A stretch of DNA of 49,101 bases from contig NZ_QOUX01000034.1 in NCBI RefSeq assembly GCF_004116265.1, positions 1 to 49,101 on the forward strand, read 5' to 3'. Source of the stretch: Anaerobacillus alkaliphilus. GTDB taxonomy: Bacteria; Bacillota; Bacilli; Bacillales; Anaerobacillaceae. Of the stretch, positions 1 to 10,619 are shown piece after piece; the stretch's first letter is position 1, and every line of letters starts with the position of its first letter. Both the position numbers and the translations under genes were made by a program. The notes below the pieces were generated by a model. That model was not told the DNA's origin and did no database searches. It worked only from the letters and a program-made list of their open reading frames with translations.

Positions 1-11
1 ATTGAATAAAA

Positions 12-127
<116 letters not shown>

Positions 128-133
128 GACAAC

Positions 134-164
134 AAAACACATCCCCAGTGGATGTGTTTTTTGT
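134..164 (+). terminator. rRNA operon terminator
   Basis: An 11-bp stem (AAAACACATCC with GGATGTGTTTT, loop CCAGT) is followed by a T run. It starts seven bases after the 5S end and closes the upstream rrn operon. Confidence 0.9.
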
Positions 165-310
165 GTTTTAAATATATTAATTTAAAACAACTTACTTCGT
201 GTCTGTGCTCCTGCGTCTACGAGCTATGCTCCGAAGTGTGTTTCCTCGTCGCAAAGCTGCATGAAGGTTATTCAATGAAAGTAACTCACGATGTGAATGA
301 GGTCAGTAGC

Positions 311-362
311 TTCGTTGCTAGGTAACTAAAAAAACACATCCCATGTGGATGTGTTTTTTGTG
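311..362 (+). repeat. duplicated 5S tail plus terminator (relic)
   Basis: Bases 313-325 (CGTTGCTAGGTAA) repeat the last bases of the 5S gene at 115-127. They are followed by a second copy of the same ACACATCC/GGATGTGT hairpin with T run (about 331-359). The stretch between the two copies (165-310) contains no recognisable rRNA or tRNA. It looks like the end of a second 5S or rrn unit left after recombination or deletion between rrn operons. It would act as a back-up terminator. Confidence 0.75.
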
Positions 363-385
363 TGCAATTGAGGAGTATTAAATTT

Positions 386-564
386 TATAGGACATATGTT
401 CCATTATTTCCTCCAAAAACGCTATTTTTGAAATTTCGCGGCCATCAGTTCCGTTAGTTACTTAAAATTGCCTCAAAAATGACGGTTTGAGGCAAAATAA
501 GAGATCGTCCGCGAAACTCAAAATTCATGCTTTTTTCACGAAATAACGGAACTGGTGTCCGATA
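386..564. repeat. 179-bp palindromic intergenic repeat element
   Basis: The outer ends are imperfect inverted repeats of 24 bases: TATAGGACATATGTTCCATT at 386 pairs with AATAACGGAACTGGTGTCCG ending near 562. Inner arms also pair (TTGAAATTTCGCGG near 429-442 with CCGCGAAACTCAAAA near 510-524). A copy of the terminal motif (CCATCAGTTCCGTTAG) lies inside at 442-457. There is no coding capacity. The structure fits a non-autonomous MITE or a repetitive extragenic palindrome. Only this copy is in the window. Confidence 0.7.
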
Positions 565-729
565 GAACTGAAGGGCTTGCTCGTACTGGGAACGGTGGCC
601 CCATTCTGCTAGTCCACACAATAGTAAATACTCACCGCAGCGTATCTCTATCCACTCTCACATGCCTATTATCTTCCTAAAGAAACGTTCCATTTCAAAT
701 CAGTACAACGGATTCAACATTCCACAATC
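565..729. other. non-coding interval downstream of yaaC
   Basis: This is the space between the palindromic repeat and the stop codon of yaaC, which reads leftward. I see no gene, no tRNA and no strong terminator for yaaC here. Confidence 0.5.
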
Positions 730-1674
730 TCACCTAATGATCAACGACACATAGTATGGAACCTTTTGTTTGGTGACCTCAAGAAACTCTGTAATAAAAG
801 GCAAATCATTTGAAGGGTAGTTATGAAACAACTCTCCCCACCAGTCAGTTTCATATCTGCAAATCATACTTAGGTTATATAAAATTAAGTAATGGACAAG
901 TAGTTCTGGCAAAAAGAAAAAACCATCACGTTTTCGTGGTAAATAGTATTGCTTTTTGGTTAAATCAAACTGTAGCGGTGAACATGTTAATGGTTTTAAT
1001 TGTCTATTTAGCTCTAAAAATAGCTTGCTTTCTTCTTCACGGCTATTTAGAACCTTTAGCTTGGTGTGCTCCTCTAGATAGTTAGTAAATGCCTCTGACG
1101 AGATATTTAAGTCGTCTAAGATGGTATTAGTTAGCGAATACTCCTGTCCACTACTAATATTTAATGGATAAGCAACCTTCTCATCATATAGGTGAAGAAA
1201 GGATGGGTGAAGCTCTGGAATTCGCTTTAACAAATTGCCCATTTTGAATTTTTCACCTTCTAACCCACTTAACCCAAATATTTTTCCTGAAAAATGCGTA
1301 ATAAGTCCATTCTTTTGTATTTTAACTTCATCAGATAAAAACTCGTATTGTACTTTTTTACGTTTTCTTGTAGAAGCCCCATGGGCTAAAACTTGTGTAG
1401 TTTCGGGATAATTTGGATCGACTGTTAGAATTGCAGCTTTCATAAGCTGTACCATTCCATAGAAAAGCAGAACAGGTTGTAACTCGTATGGTGCTGAAAT
1501 AGATTGGTCGTAATATTTTTTTGCATGTTCTAAGTAATAGATAAGCGTATAGCTATTTTGGAATGAAAGTTTTTCTCCATCGGAAAGATCACTATATTTC
1601 TTACTTAAAAATCTTTGAGTATGATCTGCTGAGTAAAATGTTCGAAAGTATTTCCAAGGGTCATGTGTGTACAT
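730..1674 (-). CDS. yaaC: YaaC-like protein
   Basis: This is the YaaC family protein of unknown function that precedes guaB, transcribed divergently, in many Bacillus genomes. Recognition rests on position and on the N-terminal pattern WKYFRTFYS...FL...Y and IYYLEHAKKYY. The reading frame is open upstream to an ATG at 1821, which would overlap the guaB start and give 363 residues. I chose the ATG at 1674 because a good ribosome site (AAAAGAGGTT) lies about 10 bases before it, and because the resulting 314 residues match the roughly 315 of the B. subtilis protein. It is the only gene in the window on the minus strand. No membrane segment or known catalytic motif is visible, so its biochemical role is unknown. 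Confidence 0.85.
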   Translation of the reverse strand: MYTHDPWKYFRTFYSADHTQRFLSKKYSDLSDGEKLSFQNSYTLIYYLEHAKKYYDQSISAPYELQPVLLFYGMVQLMKAAILTVDPNYPETTQVLAHGASTRKRKKVQYEFLSDEVKIQKNGLITHFSGKIFGLSGLEGEKFKMGNLLKRIPELHPSFLHLYDEKVAYPLNISSGQEYSLTNTILDDLNISSEAFTNYLEEHTKLKVLNSREEESKLFLELNRQLKPLTCSPLQFDLTKKQYYLPRKRDGFFFLPELLVHYLILYNLSMICRYETDWWGELFHNYPSNDLPFITEFLEVTKQKVPYYVSLIIR

Positions 1675-3265
<1,591 letters not shown>

Positions 3266-3278
3266 GAAGAATATTTCC

Positions 3279-3312
3279 AATAGACAGGGATCGTACCTGT
3301 CTATTTTTTTTT
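3279..3312 (+). terminator. guaB terminator
   Basis: A perfect 10-bp stem (AATAGACAGG with CCTGTCTATT, loop GATCGTA) is followed by an uninterrupted T run. Confidence 0.93.
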
Positions 3313-3361
3313 AGCCAGTTATGTTAAAATTACGTTTATGAGGTTTGGAGAGGAGATTACA

Positions 3362-4714
3362 ATGAATAAAAAAATAAGAAAATATTTTGTTGTTAGTTTT
3401 TTAAGTATTTTATTGTTAATGTCAACATTTAGCTTTCCTGCACAGACAAAAGCAAACTTTGATACGAATGCCTATAATAGTATTTTATTAGACGCAGAGA
3501 CAGGAAAGATTTTATATCAAAAAAATATTGATGTACTCTTACCGATTGCCAGTATGTCCAAGATGATGAGTGAGTATCTTGTATTAGAAGCGATCAATAC
3601 AGGTAAAATTAGATGGGACCAAACTGTCCCAATCAGTACAGAAGTAGCAGCAGTATCTCATAATACAAGTCTATCAAATGTACATCTTAGAATTGATGAA
3701 CAGTATACAGTAAAAGAGCTATATGAATCTGTAGCTATTTACTCAGCAAACGGTGCAACAATGGCGCTTGCAGAACTAATTTCTGGTTCATACGGACAAT
3801 TTGTTAAATTGATGAACGATAAAGCAGCGGAGCTTGGTATGGGTCTTGAAGGTCAGGATTTCCGTTTTATTAATTCAACAGGGTTACCTAATAAATACGT
3901 ACCAGAGTCTATGCGTTACGGTGGCACTTCAGAAATTGACGAAAATACAATGACTGCAAGGGCTACTGCAACACTAGCATATCAGTTAATTAAGAATTAT
4001 CCAGAAGTATTAGACACTGCAAGTATTCCAAGGAAAGTTTTTAAAGAAGGAACATCTGACCAAATCCGTATGGACAATTGGAATTGGATGCTACCAGAAT
4101 TAGTTTATGGCTTTCAATATACGGACGGATTAAAAACAGGCTTCACAAATGCAGCTGGATATTGTTTTACTGGAACTGCTATTAAAGATGGTCAGCGTGT
4201 AATTACAGTTGTGATGAAGACGGAATCTCCACAACAACGTTTCGATGAAACGAAAAGATTAATGGACTATGGCTTTAATAATTTTTCCAAACAGCAATTA
4301 ATTCCATCAGGTTTTCAGTTAGAAGGGTTTGAAACATTACCGGTTTCTAAGGGAAAAGAACGAGAAGTGGCAATTTCTACAGCTGAGCCTTTATCAGTTA
4401 TGATGCGTAATGGTGAAGAAGACCTTTATTCTTTAGAGTTACTTTTAGATGAGAGTTTATTTGATGAAGAGGGTAAACTAATTGCACCAATTGAAAAGGG
4501 GCAGGTTGTCGGAACAATGGTCGTTAACTATAACGGTGATATTAATCATGAATTCATTGTTTCTGAAGCTCAGTTTACTGAGATGGTAGAAGTAGTATTG
4601 AATGAAACAGTCGAAAAAGCGGGCTGGTTCTCACTAACAATGAGAGCTATTGGAGGATTTTTCTCTGGGATTTGGTCAAGTGTAGCCAATGGCGTTAAAG
4701 GAATTTTTTCTTAA
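3362..4714 (+). CDS. dacA: D-alanyl-D-alanine carboxypeptidase (PBP5-type)
   Basis: A low-molecular-weight penicillin-binding protein that trims the terminal D-Ala from peptidoglycan pentapeptides outside the membrane. The 450 residues start with a signal peptide (MNKKIRKYFVVSFLSILLLM, likely cut after the QTKA near residue 31). The serine-enzyme triad follows: SMSK at 64-67 (acylated Ser64), SAN at 128-130 and KTG at 258-260. A beta-rich domain follows, and the end is an amphipathic helix (WFSLTMRAIGGFFSGIW) of the kind that anchors these enzymes to the membrane face. I chose the ATG at 3362, preceded by GGAGAGGAG, over an in-frame ATG eight codons upstream that lacks a ribosome site. The guaB-dacA-pdxS order is the Bacillus one. 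Confidence 0.96.
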   Translation: MNKKIRKYFVVSFLSILLLMSTFSFPAQTKANFDTNAYNSILLDAETGKILYQKNIDVLLPIASMSKMMSEYLVLEAINTGKIRWDQTVPISTEVAAVSHNTSLSNVHLRIDEQYTVKELYESVAIYSANGATMALAELISGSYGQFVKLMNDKAAELGMGLEGQDFRFINSTGLPNKYVPESMRYGGTSEIDENTMTARATATLAYQLIKNYPEVLDTASIPRKVFKEGTSDQIRMDNWNWMLPELVYGFQYTDGLKTGFTNAAGYCFTGTAIKDGQRVITVVMKTESPQQRFDETKRLMDYGFNNFSKQQLIPSGFQLEGFETLPVSKGKEREVAISTAEPLSVMMRNGEEDLYSLELLLDESLFDEEGKLIAPIEKGQVVGTMVVNYNGDINHEFIVSEAQFTEMVEVVLNETVEKAGWFSLTMRAIGGFFSGIWSSVANGVKGIFS

Positions 4715-4726
4715 TTAATAAAAAAA

Positions 4727-4777
4727 TGTAGAATGGGTGTAAACTGGCTATATCACTCATTCTACACTGTTTATTTT
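4727..4777 (+). terminator. dacA terminator
   Basis: A stem of 13 bp with one mismatch (TGTAGAATGGGTG with CACTCATTCTACA) is followed by a T-rich tail, 12 bases after the dacA stop. Confidence 0.8.
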
Positions 4778-4838
4778 ACATTTTTTGTTTGTAAGTGTTA
4801 AAATAAATGAAATTGGTTAGGATAGCCATTGCATTTAC

Positions 4839-4866
4839 TTGATAGTTTTGAAAAATAAAGTACAAT
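4839..4866 (+). promoter_or_regulatory. SigA-type promoter of pdxST
   Basis: TTGATA (4839-4844), a 16-base spacer and TACAAT (4861-4866) lie about 57 bases before the pdxS start, just after the dacA terminator. Confidence 0.7.
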
Positions 4867-4923
4867 ATACATAGTAAAGCAATAGATATACTTACGATAC
4901 ATATTTGATAGGAGGAATTACAT

Positions 4924-5808
4924 ATGGTTCAAACAGGTACAGATCGCGTAAAGCGTGGAATGGCTGAAATGCAAAAAGGTGGCGTAATAATGGATGTTAT
5001 TAACGCTGAACAAGCAAAGATTGCCGAAGAAGCGGGTGCAGTTGCTGTCATGGCTCTTGAGAGAGTTCCTTCAGATATTCGCGCAGCTGGTGGAGTTTCT
5101 CGTATGGCTGACCCTACGATTGTCGAAGATGTAATGAATGCTGTATCAATTCCAGTAATGGCTAAATGTCGTATTGGACACATTGTAGAAGCTAGGATTT
5201 TAGAAGCAATGGGTGTTGACTACATTGATGAGAGTGAAGTTTTAACTCCTGCTGATGAAGTATATCATTTGTATAAGCGTGATTTTACTGTTCCATTCGT
5301 ATGTGGTGCACGTGATATTGGTGAAGCAGCACGTCGTATCGGTGAAGGGGCTTCAATGATCCGTACAAAAGGTGAACCAGGTACTGGAAATATCGTTGAA
5401 GCAGTAAGACATATGCGTATGATTCAAGCACAAATCCGTAAAATTCTTACAATGTCTACAGATGAGTTAATGACTGAAGCGAAAAATACAGGTGCCCCAT
5501 TTGAAGTTTTACTTCAAATTAAAGAAACTGGTAAATTCCCAGTAGTTAACTTTGCTGCAGGTGGAGTTGCAACACCAGCTGATGCAGCACTAATGATGCA
5601 GTTAGGTGCTGATGGTGTATTCGTTGGTTCTGGTATCTTTAAATCAGACAACCCACAAAAATTCGCTCGTGCAATCGTTGAAGCTACAACGCACTTCGAA
5701 GATTACGAACTAATTGCAAACCTATCTAAAGGACTTGGATCACCAATGAAGGGAATTGAAATTTCAAGTTTAAACCCTTCAGAGCGTATGCAAGAACGTG
5801 GATGGTAA
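4924..5808 (+). CDS. pdxS: pyridoxal 5'-phosphate synthase, synthase subunit
   Basis: PdxS condenses ribose 5-phosphate, glyceraldehyde 3-phosphate and ammonia to PLP, with ammonia supplied by PdxT. The 294-residue (beta/alpha)8 barrel has Lys81 in VMAKCRIGH, which forms the sugar Schiff base, and Lys149 in [11 protein letters not shown], the second catalytic lysine. Both fall at exactly the B. subtilis numbers. The start follows a consensus AGGAGG. It lies 56 bases from pdxT with no terminator between them, so they form one operon whose products assemble as a 12+12 complex. Confidence 0.98.
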   Translation: MVQTGTDRVKRGMAEMQKGGVIMDVINAEQAKIAEEAGAVAVMALERVPSDIRAAGGVSRMADPTIVEDVMNAVSIPVMAKCRIGHIVEARILEAMGVDYIDESEVLTPADEVYHLYKRDFTVPFVCGARDIGEAARRIGEGASMIRTKGEPGTGNIVEAVRHMRMIQAQIRKILTMSTDELMTEAKNTGAPFEVLLQIKETGKFPVVNFAAGGVATPADAALMMQLGADGVFVGSGIFKSDNPQKFARAIVEATTHFEDYELIANLSKGLGSPMKGIEISSLNPSERMQERGW

Positions 5809-5864
5809 CATATTAATTCGGCCATAAACTGGTGGTTAAGGCTTTCATGTAAAGGAGCATCATA

Positions 5865-6458
5865 ATGGTTAAAATAGGAGTACTTGCCCTGCAAGGTGCT
5901 GTGCGTGAACATGTTAACTCTTTACAGTCACCTGGTGTAGAAGTTATTGTGGTTAAAAAACTAGAACAACTTAACGATTTAGATGGCCTCGTTTTGCCTG
6001 GTGGCGAAAGTACAGCTATGCGGAGGCTTATCGATAAATATGGTTTTTTTGAGCCTTTGAAAGATTTTGCGAAGGCTGGCAAACCTATGTTCGGTACATG
6101 CGCAGGATTAATCTTAATGGCAAAAAAACTTGTAGGACAACAAGAAGGTCATTTAGAAGTCATTGATATGGAAGTAGAGCGTAATGCTTTTGGAAGGCAA
6201 CGTGAGAGCTTTGAAGCTGAATTAATGGTCAAAGGAATTGCTGAAGATATTAATGCAGTATTCATTCGTGCTCCTCTAATTAAGTCTGTTGGAGAAGATG
6301 TTGAAATCCTATCAAAATACAATGGAGAGATTGTAGCAGTAAGACAAGGTCAATTCATAGCTTGCTCGTTTCATCCAGAGTTGACTAATGATGTGCGCTT
6401 TCATCAATATTTTGTTGAAATTGTCACTGAGACAAAAACGAAATGTTTAAATGTATAG
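5865..6458 (+). CDS. pdxT: pyridoxal 5'-phosphate synthase, glutaminase subunit
   Basis: A class I glutamine amidotransferase that hydrolyses glutamine and channels ammonia into the PdxS barrel. In 197 residues the family marks are all present: [10 protein letters not shown] at the N-terminus, the oxyanion segment PGGEST (45-50), the nucleophile Cys79 in GTCAG, and the His170/Glu172 pair in SFHPE. Start supported by AAAGGAG. It is the second gene of the pdxST operon. Confidence 0.98.
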   Translation: MVKIGVLALQGAVREHVNSLQSPGVEVIVVKKLEQLNDLDGLVLPGGESTAMRRLIDKYGFFEPLKDFAKAGKPMFGTCAGLILMAKKLVGQQEGHLEVIDMEVERNAFGRQRESFEAELMVKGIAEDINAVFIRAPLIKSVGEDVEILSKYNGEIVAVRQGQFIACSFHPELTNDVRFHQYFVEIVTETKTKCLNV

Positions 6459-6482
6459 GATAAGGTAAATATAAGATTATAT

Positions 6483-6742
6483 ATTCCACATACAATGAAG
6501 GGAAATAGTAACATAATGTACTTTTTTAGAGAGTCGATGGTTGGTGCAAATCGATAAAGTGCCTATGTGAATCCATCCCTGAGTAGATTACTGAACAAAG
6601 GAAATTTCTTTCATTAGGTAGTTCCGGCTCATCTTCCGTTATTAAGATGCTAAGAGGTAAGATAAAGCCGAACGGCTTTATCTTACAACTAGGGTGGCAA
6701 CGCGGGTTAACTCTCGTCCCTTTTTTGGGACGGGAGTTTTTT
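6483..6742 (+). promoter_or_regulatory. T-box riboswitch of serS
   Basis: A tRNA-sensing leader. It shows the stem I segment AGAGAGTCGATGGTTGGTG, a probable specifier region near 6570-6579 (GAATCCATCC, offering a UCC serine codon), a strong stem III hairpin (AAGATAAAGCCG with CGGCTTTATCTT) and the T-box sequence AGGGTGGCAACGCGG at 6691-6705. The terminator (CTCGTCCC with GGGACGGGAG, then a T run) spans about 6708-6742. The UGGC of the T-box would pair with a GCCA tRNA end, as expected for tRNA-Ser with discriminator G. When uncharged tRNA-Ser binds, the antiterminator should form and serS be transcribed. The exact specifier frame is my inference. Confidence 0.92.
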
Positions 6743-6746
6743 AATT

Positions 6747-6936
6747 GGCTTTTTTGGCAAAGTTTGTTGCTTTCGTAAAAATCCCAAAAGCCGGATTTTT
6801 ACACAAAATCCTTAGAATTTACAACTAATTTAGTAAGTATTGCTCTTTTCTTACAAAATTTATTGGCTGATATCTTCATCTATGGTATTTTCCGATTATT
6901 TTAGGGTAAAAAGCAAAAATGTTTACGAAAAGAGCC
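6747..6936 (-). mobile_element. 190-bp MITE-like element, copy A
   Basis: The ends are inverted repeats (GGCTTTTTTGGCAAAGTTTG at the left, complement of GTTTACGAAAAGAGCC at the right). The body shares long identical blocks, for example TTAGTAAGTATTGCTCTTTT, with the reverse complement of 16664-16854. It has no coding capacity. It begins four bases after the T-box terminator T run, so it lies inside the serS leader whenever antitermination occurs. The minus strand label is relative to copy B. Confidence 0.85.
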
Positions 6937-6970
6937 TTTATATTTTATTAAAATTGAGGAGGATAAAAAT

Positions 6971-8245
6971 ATGTTAGATGTAAAATTATTAAGAGCTAAT
7001 TTTGGTGAAGTAAAAGAAAAGCTAGAAAATCGTGGCGAGAAAATTGCTGATTTAGACCGCTTTGGTGATCTTGACCAACGAAGAAGGGACCTAATCGTAG
7101 AAGGCGAGCAATTAAAAAGCAGGCGCAACACTGTATCTCAAGAGGTAGCCCAGTTAAAACGAGAAAAACAAGATGCTGATCACTTAATTAAAGAAATGAA
7201 GGAAGTATCAGATAGAGTCAAGGAACTAGATGATGAGTTACGTACAGTAGAAACGCAATTAGATGCTATATTATTAACAATTCCAAACATCCCTCACGAA
7301 AGTGTACCAGTAGGTCTTACAGAGGAAGAGAACGTTGAAGTAAGAACTTGGGGTGATATTCCAAAGTTTTCTTTCGAAGCAAAGCCACATTGGGACTTAG
7401 GAACAAACTTAAACATTTTAGACTTTGAGAGAGCTTCAAAAGTAACTGGAAGCCGCTTTGTCTTTTATAAAGGAAAAGGAGCAAGGTTAGAGCGTGCCTT
7501 AATAAACTTTATGATGGATCTTCACCAAGATCAACATGGTTATGAAGAAGTACTACCACCTTACCTAGTTAATCGTGCGAGTATGACGGGTACGGGTCAG
7601 CTTCCTAAGTTTGAAGAAGATGCGTTTAAAATAAGAGAAGAAGATTACTTTTTAGTTCCTACAGCTGAAGTTCCAGTAACAAATTTACACCGAGACGAAA
7701 TTCTTGATGGTGATCAACTTCCAATAGCCTATACAGCCTATAGTGCAAATTTTCGTTCTGAGGCGGGTTCTGCTGGTAGAGATACAAGAGGGTTAATCCG
7801 TCAACACCAGTTCAATAAAGTTGAACTAGTTCGTTTTGTACGTCCAGAGGATTCTTATGAGCAACTTGAATTGTTAACTGGTCATGCAGAAAAAGTGCTT
7901 CAGTTATTAAAACTTCCATACCGTGTGTTAAGCATGTGTACAGGTGATTTAGGGTTTACAGCAGCTAAAAAATATGACATTGAGGTTTGGATTCCAAGTT
8001 ATGAAACGTACCGTGAAATTTCTTCTTGTAGTAATTTTGAGGATTTTCAAGCAAGACGTGCCAATATTCGCTTCAGAAGAGAAGCTAAAGGTAAGACAGA
8101 ATATGTTCATACATTAAATGGATCTGGTCTTGCTGTTGGTAGAACTGTAGCAGCAATCTTAGAGAACTACCAACAAGAAGATGGTAGTGTTATCGTACCG
8201 GAAGCGTTAGTTCCATATATGGGTGGTATTACAATTATTAAATAA
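6971..8245 (+). CDS. serS: seryl-tRNA synthetase
   Basis: Charges tRNA-Ser (and tRNA-Sec where present) with serine. The 424 residues match the usual length. An N-terminal antiparallel coiled coil (about 30-100, rich in Lys/Glu/Arg) grips the tRNA long arm. The class II core follows, with motif 2 [21 protein letters not shown] and motif 3 [16 protein letters not shown]. The ribosome site is TGAGGAGG. The gene is controlled by the T-box upstream and ends in a terminator. In B. subtilis it is followed by dck/dgk; here a transporter region begins instead. Confidence 0.98.
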   Translation: MLDVKLLRANFGEVKEKLENRGEKIADLDRFGDLDQRRRDLIVEGEQLKSRRNTVSQEVAQLKREKQDADHLIKEMKEVSDRVKELDDELRTVETQLDAILLTIPNIPHESVPVGLTEEENVEVRTWGDIPKFSFEAKPHWDLGTNLNILDFERASKVTGSRFVFYKGKGARLERALINFMMDLHQDQHGYEEVLPPYLVNRASMTGTGQLPKFEEDAFKIREEDYFLVPTAEVPVTNLHRDEILDGDQLPIAYTAYSANFRSEAGSAGRDTRGLIRQHQFNKVELVRFVRPEDSYEQLELLTGHAEKVLQLLKLPYRVLSMCTGDLGFTAAKKYDIEVWIPSYETYREISSCSNFEDFQARRANIRFRREAKGKTEYVHTLNGSGLAVGRTVAAILENYQQEDGSVIVPEALVPYMGGITIIK

Positions 8246-8252
8246 ATATTAC

Positions 8253-8290
8253 AAAACCGTGACTTTTTTATAGCACGGTTTTCTTTTGTG
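8253..8290 (+). terminator. serS terminator
   Basis: AAAACCGTG (8253-8261) pairs with CACGGTTTT (8274-8282), followed by CTTTTG. The loop is 12 bases and T-rich. Confidence 0.8.
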
Positions 8291-8335
8291 TGATATTGTT
8301 TATTCATACAAAAATTCCAAAAAAAGGGTGGTAAG

Positions 8336-9259
8336 ATGCTAGCGAGAAAAATACTCAAGTCTTTTTTTATGTACATGGTAGTCATGATGCTTATTGTTTT
8401 AATTGTTTTTTTTCCTAGACAGTTGGATGTAACACTAGTTGAAGGAGTCATGCAATTTGATTATTCTTTCTCATGGATTAATTACTATGAAAATTTAAAG
8501 CAATTTTTTACCTATGCATTTGAAAATAAGAGTTTAGGAGTTGTGCAAGGGTGGATGACGGTAGAACAGACATTGGGGTTCTTCTTACCACAAAGTTTAA
8601 AAGTAATTTTTGCAGCCTTCGTTATTAGCATTTTTATTGGAATTTATAAAGGTATCTTTGATTATAAACAAACAAACAGAAGAACAAGCTTTCTTGGTAA
8701 TGGTACGACATTTATGATTCAAGCTATTCCCGACTTCTTTTTAATTATCCTTACAATATTAGTGGTTATAACGTTCTTCCCTTTTATCCCTATTTTTAGC
8801 CAAGGTGAATGGTACAGCTTTATAATACCTTCTATTATCGTTTCAATTTATCCAACATTATATATTGCTAGAATTACCTCAACATTAATAAGTAATGAGG
8901 ATGGAATGCAATATATACAAGTTGCTAAGGCAAAAGGGTTAACAAACAGAATGGTTTTGTATAGGCACATGTTACGGAATTGCTACGGCACGATTTTGTC
9001 TCACTGCTCTTCAGTCATGCTTTTAATCATATCGAACTTATTAATGGTTGAATACTTATTAGGCTATAAGGGGGCAGCATATCGACTATTTGAAGCCTTG
9101 TCTCACTCTACTGTTATTGTTGTTGGTCAGCGCCATAACTTTGAAGGAGAACTTATTATTGGCATTTCCTTCTGTTTCTTAGTTATTGTACTTTTAAGTA
9201 GAATCATTAGTGAACTGGCTAGTAGTTATCTTGATCCAAGGAGAAAAGAATCGATATGA
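8336..9259 (+). CDS. oligopeptide-type ABC permease (OppB-like), solitary pair
   Basis: An integral membrane permease subunit of the peptide/nickel (binding-protein-dependent) class. In 307 residues it has about six hydrophobic segments, a long external loop after the first one, and the cytoplasmic coupling (EAA-type) segment AKAKGLTNRMVLYRHMLRN that contacts the ATPase. It is much more divergent than the appB genes downstream and lacks their conserved AAPGKPA region. Its stop overlaps the next gene's start by four bases (ATGA), so the two are translationally coupled and probably form a heterodimer. No ATPase or binding protein is encoded with them. They may borrow partners from the app operons or from elsewhere, which is inference. 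Substrate unknown. Confidence 0.85.
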   Translation: MLARKILKSFFMYMVVMMLIVLIVFFPRQLDVTLVEGVMQFDYSFSWINYYENLKQFFTYAFENKSLGVVQGWMTVEQTLGFFLPQSLKVIFAAFVISIFIGIYKGIFDYKQTNRRTSFLGNGTTFMIQAIPDFFLIILTILVVITFFPFIPIFSQGEWYSFIIPSIIVSIYPTLYIARITSTLISNEDGMQYIQVAKAKGLTNRMVLYRHMLRNCYGTILSHCSSVMLLIISNLLMVEYLLGYKGAAYRLFEALSHSTVIVVGQRHNFEGELIIGISFCFLVIVLLSRIISELASSYLDPRRKESI

Positions 9260-10155
9260 TAAAACAAAAATCATTCATCGTTGGAATTATAATGCTCTTA
9301 TTTTTAATTGTAGTAATGGTAGCCGGTCCCCATATGCCATTTGTAGATAAAGAAATTAAAGAGGAAACGTTACGAATGGAGAATGGATTTTCTCGTGCTC
9401 CATTTCCACCATCTCTTACACAACCGTTTGAACCATTTGGAACAGATATGTTAGGAAGAGATCTATTTTCAATAATTGTCCTAGGAACAACAGAAACTAT
9501 ATTCTTAGTTTTTTTTATTACTGTTATTCGGTATTGTATCGCAATCCCATTAGCTTTTGCTTCAATAAAACAAAAAGGCCCTTTTTTTTGGATTTTAAAT
9601 AGCTGGAATAATGTTTTTTCCGCCATACCAACAATTTTTTCAGCAATCATCCTTATGAACTTGCCTTTCTTTATGTTTACACAACACCGTGCGATTATCG
9701 TCATTGTAATCCTTGCATTAATAGAAGTAGGAAGAGTAGGTTATATAATTCAACAAGAAGGTTTTCTCGTATCTAACGAACTATACGTTCAAGCGGGAAT
9801 TACAGTTGGTAATAAACCACGCCACCTTTATATGAACTATTATCTTCCTGCATTATTACCTTCTATCTGTACCAACTTTTTTATGGATCTAGGTAGAGTC
9901 TTGCTACTTATTGGTCAACTAGGTTTATTTAGTATCTTTATAGAACAAAGCTGGATACAATTAAGTGCAGCATCGGGGGAGTTACAGAATATAAGTTACA
10001 ACTGGGCATCAATCCTCGGTGAAACGCGAACTACAATTAGAAAAGCGCCTTGGATTACATTATTCCCAGCACTTGCGATAACATTTGCAATTCTTTGCTT
10101 TTATTTCATTGGTGAAGGATTACGAGCTCATTTTACAAGAAAACAAGGAGTTTAG
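9256..10155 (+). CDS. oligopeptide-type ABC permease (OppC-like), solitary pair
   Basis: Partner permease to the preceding gene. The 299 residues begin with one membrane segment, then the OppC-type FGTDMLGRDLFS motif near residue 70, then about five more hydrophobic segments. The last stretch ends LCFYFIGEGLRAHF, the usual OppC/DppC ending (FNFVGDGLRDALD in the app copies). The coupling loop (YVQAGITVGNKPRHLYMNYYLP) is recognisable but departs from the usual ARTIGMS pattern. A terminator follows, which closes a two-gene unit lacking ATPases and a binding protein. Confidence 0.85.
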   Translation: MIKQKSFIVGIIMLLFLIVVMVAGPHMPFVDKEIKEETLRMENGFSRAPFPPSLTQPFEPFGTDMLGRDLFSIIVLGTTETIFLVFFITVIRYCIAIPLAFASIKQKGPFFWILNSWNNVFSAIPTIFSAIILMNLPFFMFTQHRAIIVIVILALIEVGRVGYIIQQEGFLVSNELYVQAGITVGNKPRHLYMNYYLPALLPSICTNFFMDLGRVLLLIGQLGLFSIFIEQSWIQLSAASGELQNISYNWASILGETRTTIRKAPWITLFPALAITFAILCFYFIGEGLRAHFTRKQGV

Positions 10156-10182
10156 ATTTAATTGAATATAAGAAAAATTCAG

Positions 10183-10227
10183 AAAGTAACTTGTGTATTT
10201 ATTCAACATGCACAAGTTACTTTTTTA
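10183..10227 (+). terminator. terminator after the solitary permease pair
   Basis: AAAGTAACTTGTG (10184-10196) pairs with CACAAGTTACTTT, separated by a 14-15 base loop and followed by a run of T. Confidence 0.85.
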
Positions 10228-10619
10228 TATATAGTAGCAGTTGGACTGTACACAATTCACGATTATGAATATTTATACTTTTAAGTAGGGTGCCTTAAAT
10301 GTAGTTATGTAATATATGGAATTATTACAGTGGTGTTACATAAACTTTAAATGTAACCGTATTATTACATGGGTAGGTATAAAAAGTTAGCGCATTGTTA
10401 CAATTGTATCTTTAAGTAATACCTAAACATTTAACTCAATGTAATATTTATACAAGTATTTGCAAGAGGTATTGTTTTTCTAATATAAACATTTGTTTAT
10501 TCTATAAAAATGTAAGTAAGTAAATCTTCCGTGCTAAATGAAGTTTAAAAGTAAATTGTTAGAATAATTCTATGATTAATGAAGCTTAAAATAAAAATTC
10601 TGAATTTATTGTAATTTTG
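10228..10619. promoter_or_regulatory. AT-rich leader with TGTAA/TTACA half-sites
   Basis: Nothing coding is visible in this 390-base stretch. It holds several TGTAA/TTACA elements. Two are symmetrical: TGTAAT-N10-ATTACA at 10308-10329 and the perfect GTTACAT-N9-ATGTAAC at 10335-10357. Further single half-sites lie near 10363 and 10440. They are 260-310 bases upstream of the app-1 promoter and could bind a dimeric regulator. No known regulator is assigned. Confidence 0.35.

Noticed and set aside
4924-6458. pdxS/pdxT region as part of an unusual system
   Set aside because: Both genes, their catalytic residues and their neighbours are the standard Bacillus arrangement.
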